Source of the DNA: Chamaelirium japonicum
Lineage: Eukaryota > Streptophyta > Magnoliopsida > Liliales > Melanthiaceae
Reading direction: 5' to 3'
Length of the DNA stretch: 64,000 nucleotides
NCBI GenBank assembly: GCA_947650365.1
Contig: OX393550.1
Coordinates: 121,212,374-121,276,373, forward strand
Part shown: piece after piece, positions 41,736 through 55,299 of the stretch
Position numbering within the stretch: position 1 is the stretch's first letter
Layout: every line of letters begins with the position of its first letter
The notes under the pieces: generated by a model
Seen by the model: only the letters and a program-made list of their open reading frames with translations
What the model was told of the DNA's origin: nothing
Database searches by the model: none
Position numbers and translations under genes: made by a program

Positions 41736-43148
41736 TCTAATTCATTCGTACGATCCATTCTAATTCATTCATACCATCCATTCTACTTCTTTTGCACGAA
41801 TGTATCCATTCTTATTCATTCGTACGATCCATTCTAATTCATTCGTACGACCCATTCTAATTCATTCGCACGATCCATTCTAATTCATTCGTACGATCTA
41901 TTCTATTTTATTCGTACAATCCATTCTAATTCATTCATACGATCCAATCTAATTCATTCATACGATCCATTCTAATTCATTCGTACGATCTATTCTATTT
42001 CATTCATACGATCCATTCTAATTCGTTTGTACGATCCTTTCCAATTCCTTCGTACGATCCATTCTATTTTATTCGTATGACCCATTCTAATTCATAAGTA
42101 CGATCCATTCTAATTCATTCAAACGAACCATTCTAATTCATTCGTACGATCCATTCTAATTCATTCGCACGATCCATTCTAATTCATTCATACAATCCAA
42201 TCTAATTCATTCATACGATCCATTCTAATTCATTCGCACGAATGTATCCATTCTAATTCATTCGCACAATCCATTCTAATTCATTCATACGATCCATTCT
42301 ATTTCATTCGTACGATCCATTCTTACTCATTCGTACGATCCATTGTAATTCATTTGCACGAAGGTATCCATTCTAATTCATTCGTACTATCCATTCTAAT
42401 TCCTTCGTACGATCCATTCTAATTCCTTCGTACGATCCATTCTAATTCATTCGTACGATCCATTCTAATTCATTCGTACGATCCATTCTAATTCCTTCGT
42501 ATGATCCATTATAATTCATTCGTACGGTATGATTCATTCTAATTCATTCGTACGATTCATTCTAATTCAATCCATTCTAATTCATTCGTATGATCCATTC
42601 TAATTCATTCGTACGATCCATTCTAATTCATTCGTACGAATGAATTAGAATGGATCGTACGAATGAATTAGAATGGATTGAATTAGAATAAATCGTACGA
42701 ATGAATTAGAATGAATCATACCGTACGAATGAATTAGAATGGATCATACGAATGAATTAGAATGGATACATTCGTACGAATGAATTAGAATGGATCGTAC
42801 GAATGAATTAGAATGGATCATACGAATGAATTAGAATGGATCATATGAATGAATTAGAATGAATCGTATGAATGAATTAGAATGGATCGTGCGAATAAAT
42901 TAGAATGGATCATGCGAATGAATTAGAATGGATCGTGCGAATGAATTAGAATGGATCGTACGAATGAAATAGAATGGATTGTACGAATGAGATAGAATGG
43001 ATTGTACGAATGAATTAGAATGGATACATTCATGCGAATGAATTAGAATGGATCATACGAATGAATTAGAATGGATTGAATTAGAATGAATCATACGAAT
43101 GAATTAGAATGGATCGTACGAATGAATTAGAGTGGATACATTCGTGCG
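41736..43148. repeat. R then F satellite blocks
   Basis: R 41736-42635, then F 42636-43148. The R part 41.88-42.22 kb has the same rare variants as 46.88-47.22 kb (GATCCTTTC at 42033 and 47033, TTCATAAGTA at 42091 and 47091), an offset of exactly 5000 bp. No gene is present. Confidence 0.83.
42593..42678. repeat. 86-bp perfect palindrome (R-to-F turnaround)
   Basis: Centred at 42635/42636 on CGTACG, with 43-bp arms and no spacer. The first mismatch is C against T at 42592/42679. It is like the HOR-A palindrome but in the opposite sense (R outward on the left, F outward on the right), and it occurs once. Confidence 0.92.
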
Positions 43149-46100
43149 AATCCATTCTATTTCATTCGTACGATCTATTCAAATTCATTCGCACGATCCA
43201 TTCTAATTCATTCATACGATCCATTCTAATTCATTCGTACGATCCATTCTAATTCATTCGTACGATCCATTCTAATTCATTCGCACAATCTATTCTAATT
43301 CATTCGTACGATCCATTCTAATTCATTCGCACGATCCATTCTAATTCATTCATACGATCCATTCTATTTCATTCGTATGATCCATTCTTACTCATTCGTA
43401 CGATCCATTCTAATTCATTTGCACGAAGGTATCCATTCTAATTCATTCGTACTATTCATTCTAATTCCTTCGTACGATCCATTCTATTTCATTCGTACGA
43501 TCCATTCTAATTCATTCGTACGATCCATTCTAATTCCTTCGTATGATCCATTCTAATTCATTCGTACGATTCATTCTATTTCATTCGTACGATCCATTCT
43601 AATTCATACGATCCATTCTATTTCATTCATACGATCCATTTTAATTCATTCGCACGATCCATTCTAATTCATTCATACGATCCATTCTAATTCAATCGTA
43701 CGATCCATTCTAATTCCTTTGTACGATCCATTCTAATTCCTTCGTATCTATTCTAATTCACTCATACGATCCATTCTAATTCATTCATACGATCCATTCT
43801 AATTCATTCGCATGAATGTATCCATTCTAATTCATTCGTACGATCCATTCTAATTCATTCGCACAATCTATTCTAATTCATTCGTGCGAATGAATCCATT
43901 CTAATTCATTCGTATGATCCATTCTAATTCATTCGCATGAATGTATCCATTCTAATTCATTCGTACGATCCCTTCTATCTCATTCGTACAATCTATTCTA
44001 TTTCATTCGTACGATCCATTCTAATTCATTCGCACGATCCATTCTAATTCATTCGCATGATCCATTCTAATTCATTCGTACGATCGATTCTACTTCTTTC
44101 ATACGATCCATTCTAATTCATTCGCACGAATGTATCCATTCTAAATCATTCGTACGATCCATTCTAATTCATTCGCACGATCCATTCTAATTCATTCATA
44201 CGATCCATTCTATTTCATTCGTACGATCCATTCTTACTCATTCGTACGATCCATCCTAATTCATTTGCACGAAGGTATCCATTCTAATTAATTCGTATTA
44301 TCCATTCTAATTCCTTCGTACGATCCATTCTAATTCCTTCGTACGATCCATTCTAATTCATTCGTACGATCCATTCTAATTCATTTGTAAGATCCATTCT
44401 ATTTCATTCGTACGATCCATTCTATTTTATTCGTACAATCTATTCTATTTCATTTGTAAGATCCATTCTATTTCATTCTATTTCATTCGTACGATCCATT
44501 CTAATTCATTCGTACAATCCATTCTAATTCATTCGCACGATCCATTCTTACTCATTCGCACGATCCATTCTAATTCATTCGCACGATCCATTCTAATTCA
44601 TTCGCACGATCCATTCTACGATTCATTCGTACGATCCATTCTAATTCCTTCGTACGATCCATTCTAATTCCTTCGTATCCATTCTAATTCACTCATACGA
44701 TCCATTCAAATTCATTCATACGATCCATTCTAATTCATTCGCATGAATGTATCTATTCTAATTGATTCATACGATCCATTCTAATTCATTCGTACAATCT
44801 ATTCTAATTCATTCATACGATCCATCCTAATTCATTCGCACGAATGTATCCATTCTAATTCATTCGTACAATCCATTCTATTTCATTCGTACGATCCATT
44901 CTTACTCATTCGTACGATCCATTCGTATCCATTCTAATTCATTCGTACGATCCATTCTAATTCCTTCGTATGATCCATTCGAATTCATTCGTACGGTATG
45001 ATTCATTCTAATTCATTCGTACGATTCATTCTAATTCAATCCATTCTAATTCATTCGTACGATCCATTTTAATTCATTCGTACGATCCATTCTAATTCAT
45101 TCGTACGATTCATTCTAATTCAATCCATTCTAATTCATTCGTACGATCCATTCTTACTCATTCGTACGATCCATTCTAATTCATTCGCACGAATGAATCC
45201 ATTCTAATTCATTCGTATGATCCATTCTAATTCATTCGCATGAATGTATCCATTCTAATTCATTCATACGATCCATTCTATCTCATTCGTACAATCCATT
45301 CTATTTCATTCGTACGATCCATTCTAATTCATTCGCACGATCCATTCTAATTCATTCGCATGATCCATTCTAATTCATTCGTACGATCGATTCTAATTCA
45401 TTCATACGATCCATTCTATCTCATTCGTACAATCCATTCTATTTCATTCGTACAATCCATTCTAATTCATTCGCACGATCCATTCTAATTCATTCGCATG
45501 ATCCATTCTAATTCATTCGTATGATCGATTCTAATTCATTCATACGATCCATTCTAATTCATTCGCACGAATGTATCCATTCTAATTCATTCGTACGATC
45601 CATTCTAATTTATTCGTACAATCCATTCTAATTCATTCGCACGATCCATTCTTACTCATTCGTACGATCCATTCTAATTCATTCGCACGATCCATTCTAA
45701 TTCCTTCGTATCCATTCTAATTCACCCATACGATCCATTCTAATTCATTCATACGATCCATTCTAATTCATTCGCATGAATGTATCCATTCTAATTCATT
45801 CGTACGATCCATTCTAATTCATTCGCACAATCTATTATAATTCATTCATACGATCCATCCTAATTCATTCGCACGAATGTATCCATTCTAATGCATTCGT
45901 ACAATCCATTCTATTTCATTCGTACGATCCATTCTTACTCATTCGTATGAATAGATCATATTCATTCGCACGAATCTATCCATTCTAATTCATTCGTACG
46001 ATCCATTCAAATTCATTCGCACGATCCATTCTAATTCATTAATACGATCCAATCTAATTCATTCATACGATCTATTCTAATTAATTCGCACGAATATATC

Positions 46101-47329
46101 CTTTATAATTCATTCGTACGATCCATTCTAATTCATTCGCACAATCTATTCTAATTCATTAGTACGATCCATTCTAATTCATTAGTACGATCCATTCTAA
46201 TTCATTCGTACGATCCATTCTAATTCATTAGCACGATCCAAATTCATTTATCCGTACGATCTATTCTATTTCATTCGTACGATCCATTCTTATCGCACGA
46301 TCCATTCTAATTCATTCGCACGATCCATTCTCCATTCTAATTCCTTCGTACGATCCATTCTAATTCCTTCGTATCCACTCTAATTCACTCATACGATCCA
46401 TTCTATTTCATTCATACGATCCATTCTAATTCATTCGCATGAATGTATCCATTCTAATTCATTCGTATGATCCATTCTAATTCATTCGCACAATCTATTC
46501 TAATTCATTCATACGATCCATCCTAATTCATTCGCATGAATGTATCCATTCTAATTCATTCGTACAATCCATTCTATTTAATTCGTATGATCCATTCTTA
46601 CTCATTCGTACGATCCATTCGTATCCATTCTAATTCATTCGTACGATCCATTCTAATTCCTTCGTACGATCCATTCTAATTCCTTCGTATGATCCATTCT
46701 AATTCATTCGTACGATCCATTCTAATTCATTCGTACGATCCATTCTAATTCCTTCGTATGATCCATTCTAATTCATTCGTACGGTATGATTCATTCTAAT
46801 TCATTCGTACGATTCATTCTAATTAAATCCATTCTAATTCATTCGTACGATCCAATCTAATTCATTCATACGATCCATTCTAATTCATTCGTACGATCCA
46901 TTCTCATTCATTCGCACGATCCATTCTAATTCATTCATACGATCCAATCTAATTCATTCATACGATCCATTCTAATTCATTCGTACGATCTATTCTATTT
47001 CATTCATACGATCCATTCTAATTCGTTTGTACGATCCTTTCTAATTCCTTCGTACGATCCATTCTATTTCATTCGTATGACCCATTCTAATTCATAAGTA
47101 CGATCCATTCTAATTCATTCAAACGATCCATTCTAATTCATTCGTACGATCCATTCTAATTCATTCGCACGATCCATTCTAATTCATTCATACGATCCAA
47201 TCTAATTCATTCATACGATTCATTCTAATTCATTCGTACAATCCATTCTAATTCATTCGCACGATCCATTCTAATTCATTCGTACGATTCATTCTAATTC
47301 AATCCATTCTAATTCATTCGTACGATCCA
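43149..47329 (-). repeat. Longest R satellite block
   Basis: A 4.2-kb stretch of R monomers, mosaic in variant order. Segments with CTATCTCATTCG followed by CGCATGATCC and CGATCGATTC occur near 43975, 45278 and 45416, and also near 30602, 31150, 34075, 60225 and 60790. GTACGGTATGATTC monomers lie near 44994 and 46770. There is no gene and no T6 motif. Confidence 0.87.
45278..45553 (-). repeat. 138-bp tandem duplication (six monomers)
   Basis: The variant CTATCTCATTCG begins at 45278 and again at 45416, 138 bp later, which is exactly six 23-bp monomers. The monomers between repeat in the same order. This is a recent-looking register-keeping duplication. Confidence 0.8.
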
Positions 47330-50300
47330 TTGATACATTGGTGCGAATGAATTAGAATGGATTGTATGAATGACTTAGAGTGGATACATTCGTACAAATG
47401 AATTAGAATGGATCGTACGAATGAATTAGAATGGATACATTCATGCGAATGAATTAGAATGGATCATATGAATGAATTAGAATGGATCGTACGAATGAAT
47501 TAGAATGGATCGTGCGAATAAATTTGAATGGATCGTATGAATGAATTAGAATGGATCGTGCGAATGAATTAGAATATAGATCGTACGAATGAATTAGAAT
47601 GGATCGTACGAATGAATTCGAATGTATCCTTTCTAATTCATTCGTACGATCCATTCTAATTCATTCGTACGATCCATTCTAATTCATTCGTACGATCCAT
47701 TCTAATTCATTCGCACGATCCATTCTAATTCATTCGCACGATCTATTCTAATTCATTCATACAATCCATTCTAATTCTTTTGCACGAATGTATCCATTCT
47801 AATTCATTCGTACGATCCATTCTAATTCATTCGCACGATCCATTCTAATTCATTCGCACGATCCATTCTAATTCATTCATACGATCCATTCTAATTCATT
47901 CGTACGATCCATTCTAATTCATTCGTGCGAATGAATTAGAAGGGATCATACGAATGAGTAAGAATGGATCGTACGAATGAAATAGAATGGATTGTACGAA
48001 TGAATTAGAATGGATCGTACGGATGAATTAGAATAGATTGTATGAATGAATTAGAATGGATACATTCGTGCGAATGAATTAGAATGGATCGTACGAATGA
48101 ATTAGAATAGATCATGCGAATAAATTAGAATGGATCGTACGAATGAATTAGAATGGATCGTATGAATGAATTAGATTATGATCCATTTTATTTCATTCGT
48201 ATGATCCATTCTAATTCCTTCGTACAATCTAATTCATTCATACGATCCATTCTAATTCATTCGCACGAATGTATCCATTCAAATTCATTCATACGATCCA
48301 TTCTAATTCATTCGCACGATCCATTCTAATTCATTCGTACGATCCATTCTAATTCATTTATACGATCCAATCTAATTCATTCATAAATCCATTCTAATTC
48401 ATTTGCATGATTTTATCCATTCTAATTCATTCGTACGATCCATTCTAATTCATTCGCACAATCTATTCTAATTCATTCGCACAATCTATTCTAATTCATT
48501 CGTACGATCCATTCGAATTCATTCGTACGATCCATTCTAATTCATTCGTACGATTCATTCTAATTCAATGGATCGTTTGAGTGAATGCGAATGGATCGTA
48601 CGAATAAATTAGAATGGATCGTGCGAATAAATTAGAATGGATCATATGAATGATTTAGAATGGATCGTGCGAATGAATTAGAATGGATCGTACGAATGTA
48701 TTAGATTGGATCATACGAATGAATTAGAATGGATCACACGAATGAATTAGAATGGATCGTGCGAATGAATTAGAATGGATCATATGAATGAATTAGAATG
48801 AATCGTGCGAATGAATTAGAATGGAAAATGGATCGTGCGAATGAATTAGAATGGATCGTGCGATAAGAATGGATCGTACGGATAAATGAATTTGGATCGT
48901 GCTAATGAATTAGAATGGATCGTACGAATGAATTAGAATGGATCGTACGAATGAGTAAGAATGGATCGTACGAATGAAATAGAATGGATCGTATGAATGA
49001 ATTAGAATGGATCGTGCGAATGAATTAGAATGGATCGTACGAATGAATTAGAATGGATACATTCGTGCGAATGAATTAGAATGGATCATACGAAGGAATT
49101 AGAATGGATCGTACGAATGAATTAGAATGGATCGTGCGAATGAATTAGAATGGATCGTACGAATAAATTAGAATGGATACATTCGTGCGAATGAATTAGA
49201 ATGGATCATACGAATGAATTAGAGTTGATACATTCGTGTGAATGAATTAAAATGGATAATACGAATGAGTAAGAATGGATCGTAGAATTAGAATGGATCG
49301 TATGAATGAATTAGAATGGATACATACGAATGAATTAGAATGGATCGTACGAATGAATTAGAATGGATCGTACGAATGAATTAGAATCGATCATATGAAT
49401 GAATTAGAATGGATCGTTTGAGTGAATGCGAATGGATCGTGCGAATGAATTAGAATGGATTGTACGAATGAATTAGAATGGATCGTACGAATGAATTAGA
49501 ATGGATACATTCGTGCGAATCCATTCTATTTCATTCGTACGATCCATTCTAATTCATTCGCATGATACATTCTAATTCATTCATACGATCCATTCTAATT
49601 CATTTGTACGATCCATTCTAATTCATTCGTACGATCCATTCTAATTCATTCGCACAATCTATTCTAATTCATTCGTACGATCCATTCTAATTCATTCGCA
49701 CGATCCATTCTAATTCATTCACACAATCTATTCTAATTCATTCGTACGATCCATTCTAATTCATTCGCACGATCCATTCTAATTCATTCATACGATCCAT
49801 TCTATTTCATTCGTACGATCCATTCTAATTCATTCGTACGATTCATTCTAATTCAATCCATTCTAATGCATTCGTACGATCCATTCTTACTCATTCGTAC
49901 GATCCATTCTAATTCATTCGCACGAATGAATCCATTCTAATTCATTCGTATGATCCATTCTAATTCATTCGCATGAATGTATCCATTCTAATTCATTCGT
50001 ACGATCCATTCTAATTCATTCATATGATCCATTCTAATTCATTCGTATGATCCATTCTAATTCATTCGCACGAGTGTATCCATTCTAATTCATTCGTACG
50101 ATCCATTCTAATTCATTCGCACAATCTATTCTAACTCATTCATACGATCCATTCTAATTTATTCGCACGATCCATTCTAATTCATTCAAACGATCCATTC
50201 TAATTCGTAGAATGGATCGTACGAATGAATTAGAATGGATACATTCGTGCGAATGAATTAGAATGGATTGTACGAATAAATTTGAATGGATCGTACGAAT

Positions 50301-51616
50301 GAATTAGAATATGGATCGTACGAAGGAATTAGAATGGATCGTACGAATGAATTAGAATGGATACATTCGTGCGAAAGAATTAGAATAGATCGTATGAATG
50401 AATTAGAATGAATCGTACGAAGGAATTAGAATAGATCATACGAAGAAATTAGAATGGATCGTACGAATGAATTAGAATGGATCGTATAAATGAATTAGAA
50501 TGGATCGTGCGAATGAATTAAAATGGATCGTACGAAGGAATTAGAATGGATCATGCGAATGAATTAGAATAGATCATACGAATGAATTAGAATGGATCGT
50601 ACGAATGAATTAGAATGGATACATTCGTGCAAAAGAATTAGAATGGATTGTATGAATGAATTAGAATGGATCGTTTGAGTGAATGCGAATGGATCGAGCG
50701 AATGAATTAGAATGGATTGTACGAATGAATTAGAATGGATCGTACGAATGAATTAGAATGGATACATTCGTGCGAATGAATTAGAATGGATCGTATGAAT
50801 GAATTAGAATCGATTCATACGAATGAATTAGAATGGATCATGCGAATGAATTAGAATGGATCGTGCGAATGAATTAGAATGTATCGTACGAATGAAATAG
50901 AATGGATTGTACGAATTAGATAGAATGGATCGTACGAATGAATTAGAATGGATACATTCATGCGAATGCATTATAATGGATCATACAAATGAATTAGAAT
51001 GGATTCATTCGTGCGAATGAATTAGAATGGATCGTACGAATGAGTAAGAATGGATCGTACGAATGAATTAGAATGGATTGAATTAGAATGAATCGTACGA
51101 ATGAATTAGAATGGATCGTACGAATGAATTAGAATGGATCGTACGAATGAATTAGAATGGATTGAATTAGAATGAATCGTACGAATGAATTAAAATGAAT
51201 CATACCGTACGAATGAATTAGAATGGATCATACGAAGGAATTAGAATGGATCGTACGAATGAATTAGAATGGATCGTACGAAGGAATTAGAATGGATCGT
51301 ACGAAGGAATTAGAATGGATAGTACGAATGAATTAGAATGGATACCTTCGTGCAAATGAATTAGAATGGATCGTACGAATGAGTAAGAATGGATCGTACG
51401 AATGAAATAGAATGGATCGTATGAATGAATTAGAATGGATCGTGCGAATGAATTAGAATGGATCGTACGAATGAATTAGAATAGATTGTGCGAATGAATT
51501 AGAATGGATCGTACGAATGAATTAGAATGGATCGTACGAATGAATTAGAATGGATCGTACGAATGAATTAGAATGGATTGTGCGAATGAATTAGAATGGA
51601 TCGTACGAATGAAATA
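47330..51616. repeat. Mosaic F/R region before copy B
   Basis: Blocks: F 47331-47615, R 47617-47927, F 47928-48178, R 48180-48565, F 48566-49517, R 49518-50206, F 50207-51620. Much of it is pieces of copies A and B: 47.33-47.62 matches 59.80-60.08, 47.93-48.55 matches 29.79-30.45, and 49.52-50.75 matches both 26.48-27.7 (offset 23034) and 53.77-54.96 (offset about 4254). The F block 50.75-51.6 resembles HOR-A order. No gene; the frame at 47454-47654 is a satellite frame. Confidence 0.83.
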
Positions 51617-51644
51617 GAATGGATTCGCACGAATGTATCCATTC
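51617..51644. repeat. F-to-R turnaround, GGATTCGCACG type, copy 6
   Basis: Counterpart of 24451 in copy B, at an offset of 27166 bp. Confidence 0.88.
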
Positions 51645-54600
51645 TAATTCATTCATACGATCCATTCTAATTCATTCCTACAATCCATTCTAATTCATTC
51701 GCACGATCCATTCACATTCACTCAAACGATCCATTCTAATTCATTCATATGATCCATTCTAATTCATTCGCACGAATGTATCCATTCTAATTCATTCGTA
51801 CGATCCATTCTAATTCATTTGTACGAATGTATCCACTCTAATTCATTCATACGATCCATTCTAATTCATTCGCACGAATGTATCCATTCCAATACATTCG
51901 TACGATCCATTCTAATTCATTCGCACAATCTATTCTAATTCATTTGTACGATCTATTCTAATTCATTAGCATGATCCATTCTAATTCATTCGTACGATCT
52001 ATTCTATTTCATTCGTACAATCCATTCTTACTCAATCGTATGATCCATTCTAATCCATTCGCACAATCTATTCCAATTCATTCGTACGATCCATTCTATT
52101 TCATTCGTACGATCCATTTTAATTCATACGATCCATTCTATTTCATTCATACGATCCATTTTAATTCATTCGCACGATCCATTCTAATTCATTCATACGA
52201 TCCATTCTAATTCATTCGTACGATCCATTCTAATTTCTTCGTATGATCTATTCTAATTCCTTCGTACGATCCATTCTAATTCCTTCGTACGATCCATTCA
52301 AATTCATTCGCACGAATCTATCCATTCTAATTCATTCGTACGATACAGTCTAATTCAATCGCACGATCCATTCTAATTCATTAATACGATCCAATCTAAT
52401 TCATTCATACGATCTATTCTAATTCATTCGCACGAATCTATCCTTTCTAATTCATTCGTACGATCCAAATTCATTTATCCGTACGATCTATTCTATTTCA
52501 TTCGTACGATCCATTCTTATCGTACGATCCATTCTAATTCAATCCATTCTAATACATTCATACGATCCATTCTAATTCATTCGTACGATCCATTCTAATT
52601 CATTCGTACGATTCATTCTAATTCAATCCATTCTAATTCATTCGTATGATCCATTCTATTTCATTCGTACGATCCATTCTTACTCATTCGTACGATCCAT
52701 TCGTATCCATTCTAATTCATTCGTACAATCTATTCTAATTCATTCGTACGATCCATTCTAATTCCTTCGTACGATCCATTCTAATTCATTCGTACGATCC
52801 ATTCTAATTCATTCGCATGATCCATTCTAATTCATTCGTACGATCCATTCTATTTCATTCATACGATCCATTCTAATTCATTCATACGATCTAATCTAAT
52901 TCTTTCGCACGAATGTATCCATTCTAATTCATTCGTACGATCCATTCTAATTTATTCGCACGATCCATTCTAATTCATTCATACAATCCATTCTAATTCT
53001 TTTGCACGAATGTATCCATTCTAATTCATTCGTTCGATCCATTCTAATTAATTCGTACGATCCATTCTAATTCATTCGCACGATCCATTCTAATTCATGC
53101 ATACGATCCAATCTAATTCATTCATACGATCCATTCTAATTCATTCGCACGAATGTATCCATTCTAATTCATTCGTACGATCCATTCTAATTCATTCGTA
53201 CGATCCATTTAAATTCATTCATACGATCCGTTCTAATTCATTCGTACAATCTATTCTAATTCTTTCACACGATTCATTCTAATTCATTCATACGATCCAT
53301 TCTAATTCATACGAATGAATTAGAATGGATTCATTCGTGCGAATGAATTAGAATGGATCGTACGAATGAGTAAGAATGGATCGTACGAATGAATTAGAAT
53401 GGATTGAATTAGAATGAATCGAACGAATGAATTAGAATGGATCGTACGAATGAATTAGAATGGATCGTACGAATGAATTAGAATGGTTCGAATTAGAATG
53501 GATCGTGCGAATGAATTAGAATATGGATCGTACGAATGAATTAGAATGGATCGTGCGAATGAATTAGAATGGATCGTACGAATGAATTAGAATGGATCGT
53601 ACGAATGAATTAGAATGGATCGTACGAATGAATTAGAATGGATCATATGAATGAATTAGGATGGATCGTTTGAGTGAATGCGAATGGATCGTGCGAATGA
53701 ATTAGAATGGATTATATGAATGAATTAGAATGGATCGTACGAATGAATTAGAATGGATACATTCGTGCGAATCCATTCTATTTCATTCGTACGATCCACT
53801 CTAATTTATTCGCACGATCCATTCTAATTCATTCGTACGATCCATTCTAATTCATTCGTACGATCCATTCTAATTCATTCGCACGATCCATTCTAATTCA
53901 TTCGTACGATCCATTCTAATTCATTCGAACGATCGATTCTAATTCATTCGCACAATCTATTCTAATTCATTCGTACGATCCATTCTAATTCATTCGCACG
54001 ATCCATTCTAATTCATTCATACGATCCAATCTATTTCATTCGTACGATCCGTTCTAATTCATTCGTACGATCCATTCTAATTCATTCGTACGATTCATTC
54101 TAATTCAATCCATTCTAATTCATTCGTACGATCCATTCTTACTCATTCGTACGATCCATTCTAATTCATTCGCACGAATGAATCCATTCTAATTCATTCG
54201 TATAATCCATTCTAATTCATTCGCATGAATATATCCATTCTAATTCATTCGTACGATCCATTCTAATTCATTCATATGATCCATTCTAATTCATTCGTAT
54301 GATCCATTCTAATTCATTCGCACGAATGTATCCATTCTAATTCATTCGTACGATCCATTCTAATTCATTCGCACAATCTATTCTAATTCATTCATACGAT
54401 CCATTCTAATTTATTCGCACGATCCATTCTAATTCATTCATACGATCCATTCTAATTCGTAGAATGGATCGTACGAATGAAGTAGAATAGATACATTCGT
54501 GCGAATGAATTAGAATGGATTGTACGAATAAATTAGAATGGATCATACGAATGAATTAGAATATGGATCGTACGAAGGAATTAGAATGCATCGTACGAAT

Positions 54601-55299
54601 GAATTAGAATGGATACATTCGTGCGAAAGAATTAGAATAGATCGTATGAATGAATTAGAATGGATCGTATGAAGGAATTAGAATAGATCATACGAAGAAA
54701 TTAGAATGGATCGTACGAATGAATTAGAATGGATCATATGAATGAATTAGAATGGATCGTGCGAATGAATTAAAATGGATCGTACGAAGGAATTAGAATG
54801 GATCATGCGAATGAATTAGAATAGATCATACGAATGAATAGAATGGATCGTACGAATGAATTAGAATGGATACATTCGTGCAAAAGAATTAGAATGGATT
54901 GTATGAATGAATTAGAATGGATCGTTTGAGTGAATGCGAATGGATCGTGCGAATGAATTAGAATGGATTGTACGAATGAATTAGAATAGATTGTGCGAAT
55001 GAATTAGAATGGATCGTACGAATGAAATAGAATGGATCGTACGGATGAATTAGAATGGATTGTGCGAATGGATTAGAATGGATCATACGATTGAGTAAGA
55101 ATGGATTGTACGAATGAAATAGAATGGATTGTACGAATGAATTAGAATGGATCGTACGAATTTTATTAGAATGGATACATTCGTGCGAATCCATTCTATT
55201 TCATTCGTACGATCCATTCTAATTCATTCGCACGATCCATTCTAATTCATTCATACGATCCATTATAATTCATTCGTACGATCCATTCTTATGATCCAT

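Noticed and set aside
24804..55194. Nine open frames of 61-79 codons (24804, 25856, 27672, 33352, 38551, 47454, 51971, 53097, 54958) as genes
   Set aside because: All are translations of the 23-bp repeat with a 23-residue period. They lie on whichever strand is R, and they are open only because the TAA in CTAATTC is mutated in the right phase. There is no start context, unique domain or codon signal.
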